This document shows, piece after piece, positions 1 through 7,396 of a stretch of DNA of 64,000 nt (its first letter is position 1; each line of letters opens with the position of its first letter). The DNA is from Polyangium mundeleinium (lineage in GTDB: Bacteria > Myxococcota_A > Polyangia > Polyangiales > Polyangiaceae). Made by a program: the position numbers and the translations under genes. The notes under the pieces are model-generated. The model saw only the letters and a list, made by a program, of their open reading frames with translations, ran no database searches and was not told the DNA's origin. The stretch lies in assembly GCF_028369105.1 (NCBI RefSeq), contig NZ_JAQNDO010000001.1:12432501-12496500 (forward strand). The letters run 5' to 3'.

Positions 1-1431
1 GATGTCGCCGAACTCCCATTCGTAGGCCGGAACCTGTCCGTTCGGGTGCTGGTACCACTCCTTGACCATCAGCTTGAGCTGATTTTTCGCGAGGTCCATG
101 TCGATCGGTGCGAGCGCGAGCGCATGGAAGGCGAGGTCCCAGGCCGCGAACCAGGGATATTCCCATTTGTCGGGCATGGAGATGACGTCGGCGACCGAGA
201 GGTGCCGGAAGTCCTTGTTTCGGCCGCGGAGCCGCTCGGCCGGCGGCGCGAGCGCGTCGCCGCGGAGCCAGACGTCGACGTCGTAATGGTAAAACTGCAT
301 GGACCAGAGCAGGCCCGCGGAGGCCTGGCGCTGGATCGTCCGGCGCTCGTCGGACATGTGCGGGCCTTGCATGGCCAGGTAAAACGCGTCCGCCTCGGCC
401 TTGCGTTGCGCGAGGAGCTCGTCCGAGCCCTCGAACGGAGCCCGCTCGGGCTCGGGGCAGAGCCGCGCACGGAGGACGACACGGCCCCCGGCGGGTACGT
501 TGAACATGCGCCACGCCGCCGCCTTCGAGCCACGCCCGGCGGGGTTTGTCTTGGATTCGTCGCCGTGGACGACGCGAGCGTGGAAGGCATCCTTGACGTA
601 CGGCGTGCGCGACGGCGAGCCAAAGAGGCGCTCGGTGTTGGTCTCGTTGTTCGTGAAAAGGAGGGTCGTGTCGTCGCCCTCGATGTAAAGGTGGAAGGCG
701 CCGAGATCGTGGTGATTGCAGCGGAGGGAGGTGAACCCCTCGCCGCGTTCGCCTTCTTGGATCTCGGGCGGCGCGACGACGATCTCGTCCCACGACCAGG
801 TGTTGCGGAACCAGAGGTGCGGCAAGACGTGAATCGGGGCATCCTCGGGGCCGCGGTTCTCGATGGTGACGACCATCAAGATGTCATGGGGCGCGCGTTT
901 CGCGTATTCGACGGTGACGTCGAAGTATCGACCCTCGTCGTAGAGGCCGAGGTCCCAGGTCTCGAGCTCGGGTTCGTCGCCGCCGCGCGTGCGATTTCCC
1001 GCGACGAGCTTTTCGTACGGATAACGACGCTGGGGATATTTGTAGAGGAAGCGGAGGTAACTCGACGTCGGGGTCGCGTCCTCGTAATGGTAGACCTCCT
1101 TGACGTCCTCGCCGTGATTGCCTTCGGGGCCGGTGACGCCAAAGAGGCGCTCTTTCAGAATGGGATCGCGGCCGTTCCACAAGGCAAGGGCGAGGCAGAG
1201 GATCTGCGTGCGATCACAGATCCCCGCGAGGCCGTCCTCGTTCCAGCGATAGGCGCGGCTCCGCGCGTGGTCGTGCGGGAAATACCCCCAGGCATCCCCA
1301 CTGGCGCTGTAGTCCTCCCGGACGGTGCCCCAGGCGCGCTCCGCGACGTAGGGCCCCCAGTCCTTCCAGCGAAGAACACGCTCGCGCGCCTGGGCGAGTC
1401 GATGGTGCTCCTCGGTCTTCCACGCCTGCAT
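1..1431 (-). CDS. GH63/MGH1-like glucosidase, N-terminal part (runs off window start)
   Basis: My reading of the minus strand gives 477 codons from the ATG at 1431 with no stop before the edge, so the C-terminal part is missing. The N-terminus reads MQAWKTEEHHRLAQARERVL, followed by WGTVREDYS, GDAWGYFPHDHARSRAYRW, NGRDPILKERLFG, a GNHGEDVKE segment and LPHLWFRNTWSW. These are hallmarks of the bacterial mannosyl-oligosaccharide-glucosidase-like (GH63, six-hairpin MGH1-like) family of roughly 850-900 residues, so about half is present. Family members are exo-acting alpha-glycosidases, but the substrate here is unknown. No signal peptide is visible, suggesting a cytoplasmic protein. The catalytic acids of GH63 lie largely in the missing half. 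An upstream ATG at 1442 is in another frame. The upstream parvulin gene is co-oriented, 50 bp away. Confidence 0.85.
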   Translation of the reverse strand, partial: MQAWKTEEHHRLAQARERVLRWKDWGPYVAERAWGTVREDYSASGDAWGYFPHDHARSRAYRWNEDGLAGICDRTQILCLALALWNGRDPILKERLFGVTGPEGNHGEDVKEVYHYEDATPTSSYLRFLYKYPQRRYPYEKLVAGNRTRGGDEPELETWDLGLYDEGRYFDVTVEYAKRAPHDILMVVTIENRGPEDAPIHVLPHLWFRNTWSWDEIVVAPPEIQEGERGEGFTSLRCNHHDLGAFHLYIEGDDTTLLFTNNETNTERLFGSPSRTPYVKDAFHARVVHGDESKTNPAGRGSKAAAWRMFNVPAGGRVVLRARLCPEPERAPFEGSDELLAQRKAEADAFYLAMQGPHMSDERRTIQRQASAGLLWSMQFYHYDVDVWLRGDALAPPAERLRGRNKDFRHLSVADVISMPDKWEYPWFAAWDLAFHALALAPIDMDLAKNQLKLMVKEWYQHPNGQVPAYEWEFGDI

Positions 1432-1481
1432 GCCTCGAACATATCAGGGTTCGAGGCCCCCCAAGCGCCCGAGGGGCAGGA

Positions 1482-1988
1482 TCATTCGGTGCGCTGGATG
1501 ATGTGAAAACCGTAAGCGGTCTCGACAACCTCGCTGATCTCGTTGATCTGGAGCTCGAACGCGGCATCCGAAAAGGACTTGACCATGGCGCCACGCTCGA
1601 ACTGGCCGAGATCCCCGCCGCGATCACCCGCCCCGGGCTCGTCCGAGCACTCGGTGACGACCGACGCCCACGCCGCGCCCGACCGCAACGCGCGCAGGCA
1701 CTCCAGCGCCTTCTGCTTCGCCTCTTCGCGGGTGCGGGTGACGTCCTCGGGACGCTGCTGGGAGCGCTGGTGCATGACGAGGATGTGGCGCGCGCCGATG
1801 CGGGTCGGCAGGCGGGCGATCCGCTGACGCTCGCGCTCCTCGACGGCCTCGCGCTCGGCCGCCCGCGCAGGGCCGATCGTTTCGAGCCCGCCCCCCGTCC
1901 AGTCCGGCCCCGTGGCGAGCGAGGTGCACGCGGGACAGACGAACGCGAGCGCGAGGAGAACGGACACTCGGCCAGCGAGAGCTGCCAT
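1482..1988 (-). CDS. Parvulin-type (PpiC) peptidyl-prolyl isomerase lipoprotein
   Basis: A 168-residue protein. The ATG at 1988 is chosen because it directly precedes a signal sequence (MAALAGRVSVLLALAFVCPA) with a Cys suitable for lipid attachment; the open frame further upstream only translates the tandem repeat. The C-terminal half has the parvulin signature: an ARHILV strand, a charged helix with TREEAKQKA, FASVV-like AWASVVTECS, GGDLGQFERG, MVKSFSDAAFEL and the terminal AYGFHIIQRTE. Members catalyse cis/trans isomerisation of prolyl bonds and usually help fold outer-membrane or secreted proteins. It is a single-domain form lacking the long SurA/PrsA chaperone arms. It is probably anchored facing the periplasm (inference from the lipobox-like segment). 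Confidence 0.88.
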   Translation of the reverse strand: MAALAGRVSVLLALAFVCPACTSLATGPDWTGGGLETIGPARAAEREAVEERERQRIARLPTRIGARHILVMHQRSQQRPEDVTRTREEAKQKALECLRALRSGAAWASVVTECSDEPGAGDRGGDLGQFERGAMVKSFSDAAFELQINEISEVVETAYGFHIIQRTE

Positions 1989-2029
1989 GGGGCGGGAACG
2001 TGGACCAGGGGCCGCGGGCGCGCAAGGGG

Positions 2030-2128
2030 GTTCGGGGCGTAGCTCGGCTTGTCCAAGCGTAGCCCCGAGCGTCGAAAGGTTCGGGGCGTAGCTCGGCTTG
2101 TCCAAGCGTAGCCCCCGAGCGTCGAAAG
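2030..2128. repeat. Two-copy tandem repeat (49 and 50 bp) with internal inverted repeat
   Basis: Copies at 2030-2078 and 2079-2128 are identical except that the second has one extra C in its C run (agccccg versus agcccccg). Each unit contains the hairpin core GCTTG-tc-CAAGC flanked by GGGGC and GCCCC. The pair fills the space between the divergent parvulin and radical SAM genes. It resembles a dispersed REP-like or MITE-like element caught as a tandem pair, but only these two copies occur in the window. Confidence 0.9.
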
Positions 2129-2158
2129 GCTCAGGGAGTCGTCTGATACGATGACGGG

Positions 2159-3043
2159 GTGCCGCTGCTCGATGTGGTCCTCGGCTACGACTGCAACCTC
2201 GCGTGTACCTACTGCACGATCACCGAGGCGATGCGGCGTCGCGCGCTGTCGACGGAGCAGGTGGCGCGGGAGATCGATCGGGCCGCCACACGAGGCTTCC
2301 GCGATGTCGCGTTCACCGGCGGCGAGCCGACGATCCGGAGCGATCTGCCAGCGCTCGTGCGGTACGCGAAGAAGCGCGGGTTCGAGCACGTGAAGGTCGC
2401 GTCGAACGGTCTCAGGTACGCGCATGCGCCGTACCTTTCGCTGCTCGCCGAAGCGGGCGTGGATCAGTTCCACGTGTCGATGCACGCGCCGAGCGACGCA
2501 GCCTACGAGGAGACAGTGCAACGCGAAGGGACGGCAGAGCTGCGGCGAAAGGCGATCGAGAACCTCGTCGCGCGGGGGCTCGATCCGATCGCGGATCTGA
2601 TCCTGAAGGAGGACACGTACCGGGACGTGCGCGCGTGGGTCGAGGGGCTTTTCGCGCAGGGAATCCGGCATTTTCGGCTGTGGCTCGTGTCGTTGACGGA
2701 CGGAAACCGCGCGAACGTGGACCAGCTCCCGCGTCTTTCGGACGTGGCCGCGAAAGCGCGCGAGGCGTTCGAGGCGGCGCGGAAAGGCGGCTACGAGGTG
2801 CACGCGCTGCACATCCCGCGGTGCTTTTTGCCGGGGTACGAGGATCACGTGCGGCACCCGGGCGCGGACGTCGTGCGGGTCGTGACGCCGGACGAGGTGT
2901 TCGATCTGAAAAACTCGCGCCTCACGGGTGGCGTGAAGCCCGCAGGATGCGAGGGCTGTCGGTTCTTCGAGGCGTGCCCGGGGCTGCGCCCCGACTACGT
3001 GGATCGCTTCGGCGGGGACGAGGTCAACAGCGTGCCGGCGTGA
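2159..3043 (+). CDS. Radical SAM protein
   Basis: A 294-residue protein with a GTG start at 2159; the in-frame stop at 2144-2146 leaves no other start. The CxxxCxxC cluster motif that binds the [4Fe-4S] centre used to cleave S-adenosylmethionine is at Cys12-Cys16-Cys19 (YDCNLACTYC). FTGGEPTIR, near residue 55, is the SAM-contacting GGEP motif, and VASNG and FHVSMHAP follow the normal barrel order. The C-terminus carries a second Cys group (CEGCRFFEAC), suggesting an auxiliary cluster or SPASM/twitch-like remnant. The substrate is unknown. No precursor peptide gene is evident beside it, so peptide modification is only one option. The last 49 bp overlap, tail to tail, the [2Fe-2S] protein gene on the other strand. 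Confidence 0.9.
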   Translation: MPLLDVVLGYDCNLACTYCTITEAMRRRALSTEQVAREIDRAATRGFRDVAFTGGEPTIRSDLPALVRYAKKRGFEHVKVASNGLRYAHAPYLSLLAEAGVDQFHVSMHAPSDAAYEETVQREGTAELRRKAIENLVARGLDPIADLILKEDTYRDVRAWVEGLFAQGIRHFRLWLVSLTDGNRANVDQLPRLSDVAAKAREAFEAARKGGYEVHALHIPRCFLPGYEDHVRHPGADVVRVVTPDEVFDLKNSRLTGGVKPAGCEGCRFFEACPGLRPDYVDRFGGDEVNSVPA

Positions 3044-3366
3044 GACGAAGATTCAGGCCTCGGGGCCGTGTCCCCGCCCTCGCCGTGGTGCGGGCCGCCG
3101 CCGGGCAGGTCGAGGTCGTCGAGGCCCGCGAGGACGGAGAGCGAGACGGGGTGGTACGGCGGCCTCGGGGTGATGGGCTTGTCGACGTCGCCGCCGCGCT
3201 CGGAAACGAGGCGCGCGCAGAGCGCGAGGCACCACTTGCCCTGGCACCAGCCAGTCCCGAAGCCGGTGTACCGCTTGACCGACTCGATGTCGCGGTAGCC
3301 ACGATCGAGGGCCGCTTCAAGCTCGTGGAGCGTCACGTCCTCACAGCGGCAAACCAGGGTTTTCAT
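2995..3366 (-). CDS. BFD-like [2Fe-2S]-binding protein
   Basis: A 123-residue protein. The first 55 residues match the BFD-like fold: MKTLVCRCEDVT supplies Cys6 and Cys8, and GTGWCQGKWC supplies Cys41 and Cys46, giving the CxC-x32-CxxxxC pattern of bacterioferritin-associated ferredoxin and of domains found in FAD-dependent amine oxidoreductases. It probably carries electrons or joins an amino-acid/amine dehydrogenase complex (inference from the family). The C-terminal 70 residues are low-complexity, rich in Pro/Gly/Ser, and partly encoded antisense to the radical SAM gene. They may be disordered and contribute little. No dehydrogenase subunit is adjacent. Confidence 0.82.
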   Translation of the reverse strand: MKTLVCRCEDVTLHELEAALDRGYRDIESVKRYTGFGTGWCQGKWCLALCARLVSERGGDVDKPITPRPPYHPVSLSVLAGLDDLDLPGGGPHHGEGGDTAPRPESSSHAGTLLTSSPPKRST

Positions 3367-3424
3367 GCACGAACCTCTCGCGGGATGGTAGCGCCCCCCC
3401 GGGGGGATCGGCTATATGGGGCGC

Positions 3425-3559
3425 ATGCCTCAGAAACCGCAGGTTCGTGCCAAAGAGAAGGTCCGCCAGACGCGCAGGCTCGCCCGCTGGCGCGCGAAGA
3501 AGGCTGCCGAAGCCCAGACGCAGGCGCAGCAGAGCCCCGCGCCGAAGTCGGCATCCTGA
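3425..3559 (+). CDS. Small basic protein, 44 residues
   Basis: A short frame from the ATG at 3425 to the TGA at 3557-3559. It encodes a Lys/Arg/Gln/Ala-rich peptide beginning MPQKPQVRAKEKVRQTRR and ending SPAPKSAS, with about a third basic or amide residues in its first 30. It has GGGGCGC just upstream and, more tellingly, an intrinsic terminator starting seven bases after its stop, so the region is probably a genuine short transcript. The function is unrecognised. The composition suggests a nucleic-acid- or ribosome-associated peptide, but that is only inference. The alternative is that the terminator ends a small RNA and the frame is incidental. Confidence 0.6.
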   Translation: MPQKPQVRAKEKVRQTRRLARWRAKKAAEAQTQAQQSPAPKSAS

Positions 3560-3565
3560 AGTCAC

Positions 3566-3610
3566 GTCCGTGCCGTGCGTCCCACGCGCACGGCACCGGA
3601 CGGACATTTT
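3566..3610 (+). terminator. Rho-independent terminator after the 44-residue ORF
   Basis: Arms GTCCG-TGCCGTGCG (3566-3579) and CGCACGGCA-c-CGGAC (3587-3601) form a stem of 14 base pairs with a single bulged C and a 7-nt loop. TTTT follows at 3607-3610. Only the plus strand has the T run, so it serves the small gene and not the convergent GAF gene. Confidence 0.75.
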
Positions 3611-3659
3611 CGACGGCACGACCAACGAAGCGCGCGTGATCACGCCGCGCGCCAGAGCT

Positions 3660-5081
3660 TCATTCCATCGGGTCGCTTTCAACCTCGGCCTCGGTCGTTT
3701 CGGACACGTCGGGCGGCGCTTTGCCCTTCTTCCGCTCGGCCCGGAGCGTGGCCATTTCCGCGCGCGACGGGTTGATCACGAGGAAGCCGTGATCCGCGTC
3801 GAGCAGCACGACGTCGCCGGGCGACGCCCACTGGAAGAGGCCCTCGACCTGCGTGATCGACGGCAAGCCGAGCAGCCGCAAGAGCACCGGCGTGCGGGGA
3901 TCCGAGGCGCGCTCGCTGAGCACGACGCCCACGGGATGCGTGCGCGCCGAGACGACGAGGTCGAACACGGTGAGCCGATCGCCGATGAGCACGGCCTTTG
4001 TCGGGAGCTCCGCGCGCGCGTCGGGCGACGCGAGCATGACGAGCGCGTCGCAGAGGTCCTCCATGTCGCGGGCGCGCTCCTGCAGGAAGGGATCCCCGAC
4101 GATGCCGTTCGCCGCGCGCACGCCCTCACGCGCGACGAGGCCGAGCGCCTGCGCGACGCCGTGGCCCTCGGCGACGAGCTCGGACGCGCGCTGACGAAGG
4201 CGCAGGTCGCCGATCATGAGCTCGTACGTGGAGAGGAACGCCGCCTCGCGCGAGAGCCCGAGCTTGCCCGCGCGGGCGACGAGCGCCGAGAGCGCCTTCT
4301 CGGCCGCGCTCCAGGCACCACGGAGGAGCTTCGGATCCTCGCCCGTGGCCTTGCGCTGCGGCGAGGTGGCCGGGCGGCGCAGGGCCGCGACGGCGCCGAG
4401 CGATCGGCCCGGAACCGAAGGGACGCCGGGGAGCGTGACCTTGCGGGTGCCGCCGCCTGTGCGGCGAAGCTTCTTGTCGCGTAGCTCGCGGAGAACCTCG
4501 GCATGCCGGATCGCCGAGGCGATCGGCGCGGTGAGCGCGACGAGGAGCCGGACGTCGCTCGGGCGGTAGGCCTTGTCGCCCGCGCGCTGCACGACGATCG
4601 CGCCGAGCACGCGGTCGAAGCCGAGGATGGGGACGGCAAGAAAGACGGGGTAACGGTCCTCGTCGATGAACGGAAACGCGCGCCAGCGCTGATCGCCGGG
4701 CGCTTTCACGACGGCGACGGGCCGCCTGGTCGCGACGGCCGTCCCCGTGAGGCCTTCGCCGACGGACATGCGCACGGTGCCGCGCGCGCCCACGGGAAAC
4801 CCGACGTTGCCGCGAAGGACGAGCGCGTCGCCGTCCCCTTCGAGGAGGTAGAGCGAGACGATCTCGGCCTGGACGATGGCGGCGATGCGTTTCGGGGCCT
4901 CGTCGAGGAGGACCGAGAGGGGCATCGGTTTGGCCACAAACGAAACGAAGTCGAGGACGCGGTCGAGGCGAACCTCGCGGCGCACGGGGTTCTGCGACTC
5001 CGGCGGCGGGGGCAAGGTCGAGACGACCGGCGTCACCGCAGGGTCGTTGGCGAGGACTTCGTCGGAGGGACGCGACGGCAT
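3660..5081 (-). CDS. GAF domain plus degenerate PEP-utilising (PtsP-like) protein
   Basis: A 473-residue protein. After a Pro-rich leader, residues about 40-195 form a GAF domain (LLDEAPKRIAAIV, MSVGEGLTGTAV, FLAVPILG, LGAIVVQR). Residues about 235-460 follow the N-terminal and mobile domains of PTS enzyme I/PtsP (ALSALVARAGKL, ERARDMEDLCDALV, GLPSITQVEGL, GDVVLLDADHGFLVINPS). Two features are unusual. The PEP-binding C-terminal barrel is absent, and the phosphohistidine found in the family's SHxAILAR-like motif aligns with Arg396 in DPRTPVLLRLLG. It therefore cannot perform the enzyme I reaction and is probably a regulatory protein sensing through the GAF domain. The acidic C-tail ends in SDPME. 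Confidence 0.82.
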   Translation of the reverse strand: MPSRPSDEVLANDPAVTPVVSTLPPPPESQNPVRREVRLDRVLDFVSFVAKPMPLSVLLDEAPKRIAAIVQAEIVSLYLLEGDGDALVLRGNVGFPVGARGTVRMSVGEGLTGTAVATRRPVAVVKAPGDQRWRAFPFIDEDRYPVFLAVPILGFDRVLGAIVVQRAGDKAYRPSDVRLLVALTAPIASAIRHAEVLRELRDKKLRRTGGGTRKVTLPGVPSVPGRSLGAVAALRRPATSPQRKATGEDPKLLRGAWSAAEKALSALVARAGKLGLSREAAFLSTYELMIGDLRLRQRASELVAEGHGVAQALGLVAREGVRAANGIVGDPFLQERARDMEDLCDALVMLASPDARAELPTKAVLIGDRLTVFDLVVSARTHPVGVVLSERASDPRTPVLLRLLGLPSITQVEGLFQWASPGDVVLLDADHGFLVINPSRAEMATLRAERKKGKAPPDVSETTEAEVESDPME

Positions 5082-5138
5082 TCGGGCCGTACCATACCAG
5101 GAGGGACGGTCTTGGAAAGCGGTCGCAGGAGGTCCCGA

Positions 5139-6224
5139 TCATGCGCGGGACGGGCGCAAGTCCACAGGCCCATCGAGGGGCGGGCGCTGCATCGCGCCGA
5201 GCGGCGAGCAGCGCGCAAACGGTGCGCGTTCGAGGACAGCGCGCGCGAGGGCACCGTCGTCCGACGAGCCCACGGCCGTGACGAACGGCGCCCACGGGGC
5301 GAGGAGCTGCGGCGCTTGTTCGAGCGCGAGCGCGACGACGTGAACGACGCGCGCAGCCGGCGGCAAGACGAGCGCTCGTGGGGAAGGGTCGAAGCCGACG
5401 GCATGCGAGGGGCGCGCGAGGAAGAGGCCGACGGCCTCCATCGAGGCGCCGTACAGCGTGATTTCGGCAGCGAGCGCGGGATCGAGGGGGCCGCGGGGGA
5501 TACGCGCAGCGGTGCGGGCGAGGGCGGCATCGAGCGCTTGGACAAACTGTTCCGCGTGGGGTTCTCCGCCCTCGACGAGGACGAAGCGCGGAGACAAACA
5601 CCCGCGTTGATCGAAGGGGACGACGTCCCGCGCGAGGGCCTCGGCAGCGTCGTCGAGCGCGGCGTCGGCTCCAACGACCGCGAGCCCGATGCCGGTGCCA
5701 TGTCCCCGCACGCAAACGCCCGCCGGAAGGCTTCGTGTGACGGCTTCGATCGAGGCGTCCGAGCCGTAGACGTGCAGCTCGTCGCCTGGCGCGGGTGAGA
5801 TGGTGGAGGCACGCGTGAGGGAGGCGTGGTGCGTCTGGACGAACGTTTCGTCGGCGGCAAGCGCGCGGACGAGGAGGTCGGTGACCACGGGATCACGGCG
5901 CGAGGGACGCACGACGATGTCAGGTGAGGTCGCGGCGGCAAGCGCGAGCGCGCGGAGCGGCGCGGTGCAGACGTTGGCTGCGAGGACGAGGTGGCAGCGG
6001 GGCGCGCGGCCGGTGCGCGCGAGCAGCGTGTCGATCTCGGCGTCCGTCGGCTGCGTCTCCAGGTGCGCCGAGAGCGCAAGCTCGACGCCCTTCGGATCGA
6101 GGCCGGTGACCTCGGGCAAACGCGCACGTGCCTCGGCGCCGAGCGGATCGTTCGGATCCTGGATGCGCCTGCCCGCGGCGACTACGCGGAGGACACGCGC
6201 CCTCGCCTCGGCCTCGGCGCTCAT
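5139..6224 (-). CDS. LuxC-like acyl-CoA/acyl-protein reductase
   Basis: A 361-residue protein. The ATG at 6224 overlaps the stop of the upstream LuxE-like gene (ATGA), so translation is probably coupled; the frame open to 6266 is not needed. LuxC proteins reduce activated acyl groups to long-chain aldehydes with NADPH through an acyl-Cys intermediate. The nucleophile region is clear: FDQRGCLSPRFVLVEG, with Cys at residue 209. Upstream are HLVLAANVCTAPLRALALAAA and the nucleotide-site-like segment VVRPSRRDPVV. Length is somewhat below the roughly 480 residues of Vibrio LuxC, fitting the shorter LuxC-family proteins of other bacteria. No luxAB luciferase genes are nearby, so bioluminescence is not implied; aldehyde production is. 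Confidence 0.83.
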   Translation of the reverse strand: MSAEAEARARVLRVVAAGRRIQDPNDPLGAEARARLPEVTGLDPKGVELALSAHLETQPTDAEIDTLLARTGRAPRCHLVLAANVCTAPLRALALAAATSPDIVVRPSRRDPVVTDLLVRALAADETFVQTHHASLTRASTISPAPGDELHVYGSDASIEAVTRSLPAGVCVRGHGTGIGLAVVGADAALDDAAEALARDVVPFDQRGCLSPRFVLVEGGEPHAEQFVQALDAALARTAARIPRGPLDPALAAEITLYGASMEAVGLFLARPSHAVGFDPSPRALVLPPAARVVHVVALALEQAPQLLAPWAPFVTAVGSSDDGALARAVLERAPFARCSPLGAMQRPPLDGPVDLRPSRA

Positions 6225-7336
6225 GACGAACCGCGCGAGAGAACCTCGTCGATCGCGAGCGAGCATCCGCGCGGCGTGGCGCCCGGCGCGCGGCCGAAGA
6301 GCTCGACCCCGTCGTCGGTCACGCGCCCGAGGTCCGACGTCTGGATCGCCACGGACGAGTCGACGTTCGCGAGATCGACGAACCGCAGGATGCCCGTCTC
6401 ACCCGGCGAGAGCGGCGCGAGCGTCGTGGGATCGCAGGCGGTCACGCGCATCCACGGCGGCGGCGCGTACACGCCGTGCCGCGCCGGGGACCGAGCGCCG
6501 AGCGCGGCGGCGAGCGTGCCTTCGTAGAGCTGACTCGAAAGCTCGGTCATGCCGTATTCGCCCACGATGTGGGCCCCGGGGACGCCGAACAGGGAGGCGA
6601 TCGCGCGCCGGAGCTCGGTCGGCTCGACCTCGCGTGAGCGACCTTTGAAGCCGCCGGTCTGCATGACGCGGCTGCCCGGCGGGAGCGAGAGATCCCGCGT
6701 CCCGGCGCCGTCGAGCAGGTGCACGAACGCGAACGACGCGCCGAGCACAAGCGCAGGTCTGCCTGCGGCACGTGCTTCGGCCGCGGCGCGCGCCACGCCT
6801 TCGATGTCGAGCACGCCGCTGCGCACGTGGAAGCTCACAGGACCACCGAGCTCGCGGGCGAAGAGATCGAGCATGAAGCCGAGCGACGAGTCGGCGACCT
6901 CCTCGATGGACGGCGCGAGCACAAGGACGCCAAGGTCTTGACGATCGGGCCAGAGCATCCGCTCGCCCCAACGAAGCGCGACGAGCTCGTACGTGGCGGT
7001 GGTGCGGAACGGATGCTCCCCGCGCGCTTCCTTGCCCTGGGACGTGCCGCTCGTCCGAAACACGAGCGTGTCTTCATCGGGCGCATGCGCGGCAATGCGC
7101 GCGAGCCGGAAGACGTCGCAAGGCAGCGCGGGGATCACGGCCGCGTCGCGCGCGCTCGCGAGGTCGATGCCCCGCGCGCGGACGAGGCGCCCGAGGGCAG
7201 GCACGTGCGCGGCCTGGAAACGCGCGAGCGCAAGTGCGAGGTCGTCGAAGGACTCGGGCGGCGCGCCGCGCAAGATCCCCTCGACGAACGCCCGCACGCG
7301 CCCATGCAGCGCTTCGCTCGTAGGCCGTACCGTCAC
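6221..7336 (-). CDS. LuxE-like acyl-protein synthetase
   Basis: A 371-residue member of the acyl-protein synthetase family that activates carboxylic acids with ATP and passes the acyl group to an enzyme Cys before LuxC reduces it. The adenylation-type loop FRTSGTSQG is at 93-101. The other family segments are MQTGGFKGRSREV, GEYGMTELSSQLY and TSDLGRV near the C-terminus, matching ANL-type A5/A7-like motifs. The gene sits 60 bp downstream of the aminotransferase and overlaps luxC-like by 4 bp, so the three are likely one transcript running leftward. The acyl substrate (fatty acid or an amino-acid-derived acid) cannot be read from the sequence. Confidence 0.85.
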   Translation of the reverse strand: MTVRPTSEALHGRVRAFVEGILRGAPPESFDDLALALARFQAAHVPALGRLVRARGIDLASARDAAVIPALPCDVFRLARIAAHAPDEDTLVFRTSGTSQGKEARGEHPFRTTATYELVALRWGERMLWPDRQDLGVLVLAPSIEEVADSSLGFMLDLFARELGGPVSFHVRSGVLDIEGVARAAAEARAAGRPALVLGASFAFVHLLDGAGTRDLSLPPGSRVMQTGGFKGRSREVEPTELRRAIASLFGVPGAHIVGEYGMTELSSQLYEGTLAAALGARSPARHGVYAPPPWMRVTACDPTTLAPLSPGETGILRFVDLANVDSSVAIQTSDLGRVTDDGVELFGRAPGATPRGCSLAIDEVLSRGSS

Positions 7337-7396
7337 GCGGCGATTCCTAGCAGGAGCGAGGCAAGGCCGCCAAGCGAGCGGACTTCGCTCGAACCG

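Noticed and set aside
46-1506. 486-codon plus-strand frame at the left edge
   Set aside because: It is opposite the GH63-like glucosidase, whose minus-strand frame has clear family motifs and runs off the edge.
1989-2105. N-terminal extension of the parvulin frame to 2105
   Set aside because: The added residues only translate the tandem repeat, and the start at 1988 directly gives a lipoprotein signal peptide.
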